From contig CM066918.1 in the NCBI GenBank assembly GCA_033964015.1, positions 25,007,387-25,071,386 of the forward strand: a DNA stretch of 64,000 bases, read 5' to 3'. The notes under the pieces are model-generated. The model ran no database searches. It had not been told where the DNA came from and worked only from the letters and a program-made list of their open reading frames with translations. Positions 57,101-64,000 of the stretch are shown in pieces; position 1 is the stretch's first letter, and the number at the start of each line of letters is the position of its first letter. Origin of the DNA: Scolanthus callimorphus. Lineage: Eukaryota > Cnidaria > Anthozoa > Actiniaria > Edwardsiidae. The translations under genes and the position numbers were made by a program.

Positions 57101-60100
57101 CGCCTGTGAGCAGATGAGCCGGGAGCTCTGGGCACGAGAATGGGATTGAGGATCCTGTATTTCAAACCAAAGCTAAGCTCAAGTCTATACCTGTGAAGAA
57201 CTGTGCAATCTCCTCTTTTGAGCATCCATAGGGCAGTCCACGTAGTTTCACTACTGCTTCTTGCTCTCTATCCTGGGGAGGACCCATTCTCTTGATCACC
57301 CAGTCCATTTCTTCAGCCTTGGATTCAAAGACCTCGATGTATCTCTTGCCCATGTTTTCATTATGTTTTTGAAGAGCCCTTTTGTTCAAGAAAAAAAAGG
57401 ATTAAAAAGGACACATCCATAGGGTCCACAACTGAAAAGCCACATAGTGGATCCGTTTGCATAACCACTTATGTCTTTATTTAAGCATTTGAGCACAACT
57501 TTCTATGACTTTATCGGCGCAATAGAGCACGCATGATGTTGGGAGAGACATGAGAACATTTTAAAATCACGAGCCCCAGGCGAGTGATTTTAAAGCGTTT
57601 AGAGTGTCTCTCCCAACATCACAAGTGCTCTATTTGCCGATAAAGTCATAGAAAGTTGTGCTCTAATGCTTTTATGATATAGCGGGGGAGAACCATTACT
57701 TTATCAGTGTAATAGAGCATAGATTTGGACCAATCAGAGCGCATGTTATATCGTAGCTATATTATATTTAGTATTATTACATGGTTGTAACAATACATCA
57801 GAGTGGAAGCTTACTCTGATCCCTGTCTTCGTTTGAAGATATTGTGTTTTCTGGAAACATACATTTGCCAGTTTCATGACCTGTGACTTACTTTTCAACA
57901 TCCTCTTCTGAAACAAATTGCACAAAGCACTCCCCACTAGGTCTACCATCATCAGCAAATGTGAAGTGGACACCATTTTGAGGGCCACCACAAATGTTGC
58001 AATCTGAAATTGAACAAAAAGACATGTCTTTTACAGCAAAATTTGTCGTTTCGCGATGCATATTTTTGGGACTTTATACTTTTGTACCTAATTGAGCGTA
58101 TTATTGTTTGAAAAAGCAATACTTTGAATATTTGTGCAAAACCTAAAATAAAAGCCATGATGTTATAATAGTTCAGATTCTTTATGCAGAAAACCCTAAC
58201 CAACAAAATGTGGGTCATGTTCTTGGCAGAAAATTCAAGTCCAAGCAAGTATGCTATTTTAGTTGTGGGAAAGATTGCTTGTCATTGGCTATTTCTATGA
58301 GCTGTCAATGTTGTCTCAAGATCTGAACTAAATAAGGTTGCAACCTATCTTCTTTGATTTCACCTTGTACTTCTCACAGCATGTAATTTCGAAATTCTTT
58401 CAGAGGTACATTAGCTTTTTTTCAAACAGTGACCTGCAACCTGCAAAATAGACATACTGTAAAATGCACAGTGTAGTGGCTTTGGAATTTCCAGATAAAA
58501 ATACCTTTGAAAAAGGCTTGGACATCGTCAGCGGTAGCTGCCCATGGAAGGCCACGAGCACGAACAATACATTCATTATCCATCTGAAATGTAAGGTAAT
58601 AAATTATTAAATTCTGCTAGCAAAGAAAACAATCAATATGAATTGTCCATATCTCACACTTGAAAAATGTTAATGTACTGAGGGGATCCTTGGGACTTAG
58701 GGTATGGTAGTGATGGTAGATTTTTGTGCAATATGACCAGGCTAAAAATTGTTCAGCACTGCAGTTCTGTCACACCTGACAATGAGCAGGTTCTTGGCTG
58801 TAAACTTGCAGGATTGTGATGAAAAAACCAAGTTGATGGTGGTGATGTTAATCCTAAGGCATGACCAGTGCTAGTCCTTATGCACTAGTCATTTGCTTCC
58901 ACCAACCCCCAACCCCCGCGACATGTGGGGATTTCGCCAGGCAATAGTGGGGGAAATATCAGTGGTTTGTCTTGTATCCGTGCCCCAATCCCCAGGGAGT
59001 TTACTTCAAATTTGCTATGGCTCAGATAACCCGGGGAACCGGCCAAGGGGAAAGGCAAGAAACACCGGGCATGGTTTAAAAGTTGATTTATTTTGTATTC
59101 TTTTGCCCTTCCTGTTGGAATAGCAACTAAAACTTAGTCGACTACATCACAAAACTTTAGCGATGACGTCACAAAACCTTTCATTTCGGAAAAGACACTC
59201 TACTGGTTTTGATAGTATCAGGAAAGTTCCTTGTATCCATCTTGTGGAGGGTGCAGAATTATTTGTCCCCGGGGTGTAGGGAATCTGCCAAGGCGTTCTC
59301 CCCTGGTAGGCGGTGGAATTATTTCAAATTTGACAACATCTGTTTCATATTCCCCTGTTAAGTCACAGGAGTTGGGGGTCGGTGGAAGCAAATGACTAGT
59401 GCATTAGCAGTTGTCCACTTGTCCTGGGCAAGTAAGAAATGCTTCAGGACAAGTGAAAACTCAGGGGCACTAGTCACAGGATGAGCAACAATTTTGTGTG
59501 CAATATAAACAAAAAATTTTTTTGCTGGTGTGTGGTTTGTTGTTTAAAAGTGTTCACACTGTTTTTGAGTGAGATTTGTTTCAAACTCTTAAAGCTATTA
59601 TCTTTTCAGAAAAAAATGTTCGTCTTTCCTCTTGCTGTCATCGTCAGTTCATGATGACTGGACGAGTCCACAGGGAGGCTAATATTGGTTCCTAATATTT
59701 ATAAGTAATGAGCATTGGCAAGCAAGTTACATTTATATGGTTCGTACATAGGCTTGGCCTATATTTTACAACAATTTTGCTCATACCATAACTGGACAAC
59801 TAGAAATTTGGCTAGGGCAAGTAACTTTTCTGTGCTATTGTCCTGGGACTAGTGGCCAAGAAAGTTAAGGTCGAGCACTGATGACTTAACTATATTAAAT
59901 TTGTTATTTTCAGATTTTTTGTGCACTTTTGAGGTATTTCGAGCTCCCCAAATACCCTCTCTTTAATGCCAAAGATATTGTTACTCATTTTAGAATAGAA
60001 GAGTGTGGGATAATTAATAGACGAGGCAGAGAAATGTAGGATCTACAGTAGTCAAAGTGTGATGGCGATGCTTTCCCGCCTTGCGCCGGACGAAGACAAG

Positions 60101-60551
60101 AGTATGTTTGAGCGGATTTTCTAAATACTACCGCAATTTACCTATATTTTAAAGCATATTAACAATGGTGTCCCAGTTTTATTGTCATTACGCTTACAGA
60201 CAAGCATTAACGACGAAAACTGACGGCATTTCAGACTTTGAACTTAATAATTCTACGTTTCCAAAAACGCTTACAACATAGTGACAAAGACAAAAGTCTG
60301 GATTGAGAATACTTTTTCGTATTTGAGTATATAAACAAGCATTAAAAGAGACCTAATAGTTACTATGCGCTTTTCGTTCATCGTTCAAGCGAGGAGTGTC
60401 CCTCACAAGAGTATTTCTAGGCAAACCATACCTGAAACGCTAGAAGACGCGACGCCATTTTGAATTTCAACTTGAAAGGCGAGACAATGTAAGCAGAAGG
60501 AAAATGCACACTTACCTTAGAGCTGATGTCTTCTGAATCGACACTTGTCAT
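51154..60551 (-). CDS. HNRNPH1: hnRNP H/F-family RNA-binding protein with prion-like tail
   Basis: Nine minus-strand exons, 60516-60551, 58505-58583, 57892-58003, 57191-57378, 56261-56399, 54676-54828, 53894-54285, 52886-52990 and 51154-51698, total 1749 nt and encode 582 residues with every phase matching. Three quasi-RRMs are seen: [19 protein letters not shown] (about 17-95), [20 protein letters not shown] (about 115-195) and [20 protein letters not shown] (about 304-378). Between qRRM2 and qRRM3 is an RGG/Gly-rich segment (about 236-290). The last 200 residues are rich in G, N, Q, S and F, with a run of seven Q, and end GGMSYGY. H/F proteins bind G-tracts in nuclear pre-mRNA and control splicing and polyadenylation. 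The low-complexity tail suggests phase-separating behaviour (inference). The exon 5 donor (GTGGGG) is weak. No frameshift occurs, even across a G7 run in exon 7. Confidence 0.93.
51891..52260 (+). mobile_element. MITE with CAGTGCTCGACCTTA ends, copy 1
   Basis: Left end CAGTGCTCGACCTTAACTT; right end complement CAGTGCTCAACCTTAGCGG. GACAAC occurs on both sides. It contains GGACAAGT motifs and lies in the last intron of the hnRNP gene. A reverse-oriented relative is at 59408-59882. Confidence 0.7.
53011..53240 (-). mobile_element. MITE bounded by AGCGGAGCTCC repeats, copy 2
   Basis: Reverse-complement match to 15341-15565, with the same end motifs and TTTAGCCACTGGCTAAA next to one end. It starts 20 bp upstream of the hnRNP exon 8 acceptor, so element sequence may contribute to branch-point choice. 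Confidence 0.75.
57484..57670. mobile_element. 187-bp foldback in an hnRNP intron
   Basis: Left arm AGCATTTGAGCACAACTTTC and right arm GAAAGTTGTGCTCTAATGCT, with matching inner blocks (GACTTTATCGGC; TGTTGGGAGAGACA). Nearly the whole element is palindromic. Confidence 0.8.
58881..59403. mobile_element. 523-bp TIR element with TTA duplication (Harbinger-like)
   Basis: Ends TGCACTAGTCATTTGCTTCC and GGAAGCAAATGACTAGTGCA are perfect complements over 20 bp and continue with ACCCCCAAC/GTTGGGGGT. TTA lies outside both ends (58878-58880 and 59404-59406). A TWA 3 bp duplication is typical of PIF/Harbinger elements. It has no transposase and lies in intron 1 of the hnRNP gene. Confidence 0.8.
59408..59882 (-). 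mobile_element. MITE with CAGTGCTCGACCTTA ends, copy 2
   Basis: Reverse-oriented relative of 51891-52260: it ends TTAAGGTCGAGCACTGA and shares GCTTCAGGACAAGTGAAAA and GGTGTGTGGTTTGTTGTTTA. It has an additional block near 59610-59710 that is absent from copy 1. It abuts the TTA-flanked element. Confidence 0.7.
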
Positions 60552-60666
60552 TCCTTATGTTAGGCAGATGTGTCAGGATTTCTGAATTGTTTTCAAAGCT
60601 TATCAAAACCCGCTTTGAAATCAGAAATCTAAGGGATCGGGTCAACGGAAAGTCAAGAGAAAATGG

Positions 60667-61124
60667 CGGCTCCCGCTCATAACCACGTGGTACTTAGAGC
60701 CCCTGACACAAGGAGAGGCCGCCCCATTTCTACCACAGGGTGCCCAGGTACTACATTCACATTCACTTGACATTCACTTTCACTCTAGCCCAGCCGGCGC
60801 CCAATAAAAGGAAAAGACTGAATGTAACTTTTCTCAGAAAAAGAAAATCTTTCACATAAAATCCGACATAAAATCACGACACATAAAAAACAGAAGGCGC
60901 TCCCCCGCTCATAACCACGTGGTACTTAGAGCCCCTGACACAAGGAGAGGCCGCCCCATTTCTACCACAGGGTGCCCAGGTACTACATTCACATTCACTT
61001 GACATTCACTCTAGCCCAGCCGGCGCCCAATAAAAGGAAAAGACTGAATGTAACTTTTCTCAGAAAAAGAAAATCTTTCACATAAAATCCGACATAAAAT
61101 CACGACACATAAAAAACAGAAGGC
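60667..61124. repeat. Recent 232-bp tandem duplication upstream of the hnRNP gene
   Basis: Two nearly identical units (about 60667-60899 and 60899-61124) differ mainly by TTTCAC, present once more in the first unit. Each carries ACCACGTGGT (CACGTG at 60684-60689 and 60916-60921). The array starts about 115 bp upstream of the hnRNP ATG and may duplicate promoter elements. Confidence 0.9.
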
Positions 61125-61362
61125 AATTTTTAAGGAAAGTTCAAACTCGGCTATTGCGCATGAGGTCTACTTGTGCATTGAATGATCCCCCACCAGTCCA
61201 AAATGTCTTTTAGTAGATAACCTCTTGCTCAAAATCTATGCTAAGGGACTATAGTCCAGAGGCTGCTGAAAATGTGCCATAATTAGAATACTGTAGTTCC
61301 AATCTCTTGGAAATATTTAGAAATTACTTCTGCCCTTAAGTGCATTATTAATATCTGTAAAA

Positions 61363-61514
61363 CAGGGGTAGATTTAGTGGGGCTGACGAGGCTGCAGCCC
61401 CCCTTTCTTGAGAGATTTTCCCATACATTTACTGTATTTGCTGGAGAAAATTTAGAGGAAATTTGAACATTTTCTATCCAGCCCCCATTTCTGAAATTCC
61501 TGTATCCACCCCTG
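61363..61514. mobile_element. Small MITE with CAGGGGTAGAT ends
   Basis: Left end CAGGGGTAGATTTAG and right end CTGTATCCACCCCTG, 152 bp, with matching TGCAGCCCCCCTTTC and CCAGCCCCCATTTCTG inside. It is non-coding. Confidence 0.6.
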
Positions 61515-61823
61515 TAAAAGTTATTCACATACAAGTTCTAAATGAAATAAAAAAATAACAAGTGCTAGAAAATCAACAATTCATTTTTATTGGTTTTCTT
61601 GTAAAATACAACAGTAAAATTAGCTTGGCCATTTTCTGCAAGCTTGAGCTACGTTTTCGTTCTGAAATTCCTGTATCCACCCCTGTAAAAGTTATTCACA
61701 TACAAGTTCTAAATGAAATAACAAGTGCTAGAAAATCAACAATTCATTTTTATTGGTTTTCTTGTAAAATACAACAGTAAAATTTGCTTGGCCATTTTCT
61801 GCAAGGTTGAGCTACGTTTTGGT
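61491..61823. repeat. Tandem duplication, ~181-bp period
   Basis: A unit starting CTGAAATTCCTGTATCCACC recurs at 61672 and runs to 61823. The copies differ by an AAAAAAAT block and a few substitutions. The first unit begins inside the MITE at 61363-61514, so the duplication is younger than that insertion. Confidence 0.85.
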
Positions 61824-62667
61824 TGCCATCTAAGCTTCACATAAAGCATTTTAAAACCTACACAAGAAGCATACAAATACAGCTTTATATACAGCCTGCT
61901 TAATAATACGCTTGCCTGCAACTCTCCTGCATCATAGAGGAGAGTGAAGTTTTTTTTATCATATTTGTGTCACTGTGCAGCAATTAGCCTTGGTATGGCA
62001 ATTTCTAAGTAAGATTTAGCTGCTGAAGCATGACTAAAATGAATTAAAAATGATTGTTGAACATTGACACCTGATCAATTCTGCAGACTAGTCATTTTTC
62101 CTATGGTGATTCAATATTATTCAGCAAGTCAACTAGGGGACCTAAAATCACAGTAGCTGATCAAGAGTGGAATTCAAACAGAACAGATTCTTGTGTCTTG
62201 TTACTATAAAAACATGTGAAGTCAGAGAAAATTTCTTTTTTTGCAACTCCACTTTTATTTGTCAGGGGCTGCATATCTGCCAACTCCTAAAATTGGGAGA
62301 TTGTGTTTCAAATGTAACACCTGTACGAGAAAATTGAAAGAAATTTACCCAGGAGACGTAAAGGTAATATTATGTGGAAAGTTTCAATTTTTTACCCGGG
62401 AGACCAAGGGTAAAAACCGTGAGTCTCCTGTGAAAACCCGGAGAGTTTGCAGGTATGGGGCTGGATGCCATTTTCCTGTCTCTAATAAGCCCAATATTTT
62501 GTTGTCTCAAGGTTTTTCGAGTGGCAGGGTTGACGTCCCTGTGACAGAACATGCAGGTGTTCGCAGAGCCGGTGCAACAAAATCAAAATATGTTTTTTAT
62601 CAGTTCAGATAACTAATTCTGTAAGTAGTAGGTTTCATATTCAAGATTTAAAATTTCAAGCTCAGAT

Positions 62668-64000
62668 CTAATTAACAGCCAGCTTTTCTGGGAAAAAGTA
62701 AAGATCTTTCCTAAGCATTGATACAATACTGGGTATCTGTTTTTTCCTATCAGAATAATAATCTCCTGTTCTAGACTGATATGTTGCTACTAGGGCATTA
62801 ACTCTAGTCATCATTGTAAGCAAGTCCATTGTGTACATATGCTTGGAAAATACATCAACAATTGATTGGATGAACCATGAGCCATTGACTGAATTTCTCC
62901 AGGAATAGTAGCCAGGGACAGTTGAGTAGGCATAGAGAAAATCAGCTTCTACTGGGACCTGGATCCTCTTTTCTTGGCCAGGGGCATCAGTTACATCTTT
63001 ACCATCCATGTACTCATGGCCTGTGTAATGGTAAATAATAACAAAATCATCAAAATACATTTCCATACAAACACTCTATTTTCCTCTGGAAATTCTGGGG
63101 GGGGGGGGGGGGGGGGGGATGGTCACTTTTCAACACCCTTCCGTCTGTGGTGAGAGGGGGGGGGGGGATAACCATGTCCCAGAATCAGGGTTTGAAATTC
63201 CCAAAAGCTAACTTGCTAAATGCAAACAGAATTTGCCATTATCTAGCAAATTTTATTTTTTCAAAAAATTCAAATAAATAAAATGTCTTAGTCTACCAAG
63301 TAAATGGGCTTATAAAAGAGTGGAAAACATGTTTGGCAGTGACACGCAGGCTGCCATGCTGCGTGGGACTAGGAATTAGCTGTAAGAATCCTAAGACATT
63401 CTTTGCTTTCTTGGTTCAATACCACTCTTTTTTTGCAGGAAAAGCCACAGAAATGGAAAAAATGTCAAATATTACAAAGTTTCTTGGTGCTGCTACTACA
63501 TCCAGTAATGAAGAAAGCATTTTCTGCTTTAACTTAAAATATTGTGGCTTGCCCATTTAGCTTGTAGATATCATCTCTATAAGATAAATTCATCTTGTCA
63601 CTAAAAAAACGAATTTCTAACCATGAGAATGTCAGCTATGCTTTCCCCGATGGGGATTTTCCAAATTTCTATAAACACTACAAAGACATGGATCAACAAT
63701 GGGCACAATTTTTGAAACACTTTTTGTGCAACTAAATAATAGTTTAACAAAACTTCAGTCAAATACTAGTATCAATCAACAATACCAGTACCTACCCTGG
63801 CATGCTTGGAAGATGAAAACCTTGGGTTTCCCTACTAGGTTATCTCCCTTGAAATAACCCATCATCTTTCGGACCTCAATGGTCCCATCTGTGGTATACA
63901 GAATTCCCTCTTCACCATGTGACAAGATGGCAAAGATCAAGGCGTTGTAGTTAGAAAAGTCCCTACTTCCAAGATCCCTGATGATCTTCATGGTGTCATA
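62668..64000 (-). CDS. CASP3: Executioner-type caspase, 3' part (runs off the window)
   Basis: Two exons are visible on the minus strand: 63796 to the window edge and 62668-63020 (353 nt, includes the stop). The first encodes the end of the large subunit with the catalytic histidine in SHGEEG and the catalytic cysteine in QACQG (QACRG in most relatives). The second encodes the linker (HEYMDGKDVTDAPG) and the small subunit, with VEADFLYAYSTVPGYYSWRN, NGSWFIQS and QIPSIVSMLRKDLYFFP. These match caspase-3/7. The enzyme cleaves after aspartate in apoptosis; EADFLYAYSTVPGYYSWRN is a substrate-groove signature. The linker DVTDAPG offers a processing aspartate. The N-terminus and any prodomain lie beyond 64000. 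Caspase-3 versus -7 cannot be decided, so the symbol is approximate. A candidate AATAAA (minus) lies at 62254-62259. Confidence 0.92.
63068..63170. repeat. Poly-G tracts in the caspase intron
   Basis: Runs of about 20 and 12 G flank GGTCACTTTTCAACACCC. Resembles the homopolymer-rich interiors of the other MITEs; exact lengths are probably unreliable. Confidence 0.6.

Overview
The window is animal nuclear DNA. Genes are broken by GT-AG introns, the repeats are mostly miniature inverted-repeat transposable elements (MITEs), and there is no bacterial-style gene packing. The gene content (an intronless class A GPCR, two SAM synthetase genes, MOB1, an hnRNP H/F protein with a prion-like tail, an executioner caspase, and small secreted WSC and Ig proteins) and the repeat style suggest a cnidarian, probably an anthozoan such as a stony coral. 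The taxon is inference; no sequence here was searched against a database.

Layout: 1-3850 has no gene I can support, only MITEs and a local duplication. 3852-4952 (-) is a single-exon GPCR. 5000-12600 has no supported gene and is dominated by a 2.1 kb ATTACC-type satellite (about 8083-10222). 12626-18249 (+) is a three-exon secreted WSC-domain protein with a 687 bp TTAA-flanked foldback element in its first intron. 21576-32239 (-) is a seven-exon S-adenosylmethionine synthetase (MAT) gene. Its 5.2 kb fifth intron contains a complete four-exon secreted Ig-domain gene on the opposite strand (23952-26122). 34546-40049 (+) is a second MAT gene, head-to-head with the first and with matching exon structure. 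It carries four separate one-base deletions in coding exons; the first copy carries one one-base insertion. 40050-44537 is repeat-rich. 44538-48470 (-) is an intact five-exon MOB1. 51154-60551 (-) is an intact nine-exon hnRNP H/F-type gene with three qRRMs, an RGG-rich linker and a long G/N/Q-rich tail. 62668-64000 (-) is the 3' part of an executioner caspase, cut by the window edge.

The genes form no operon or pathway cluster. The informative structure is the inverted MAT duplication, the nested Ig gene, and the repeats. Several MITE families can be defined inside this window by terminal inverted repeats and target-site duplications (8 bp, TTAA, and TTA classes). A Penelope-like fragment with a hammerhead-ribozyme-like motif lies in the last intron of the second MAT gene. 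I found no strong case for an entirely new biological system; the best leads are in the findings.
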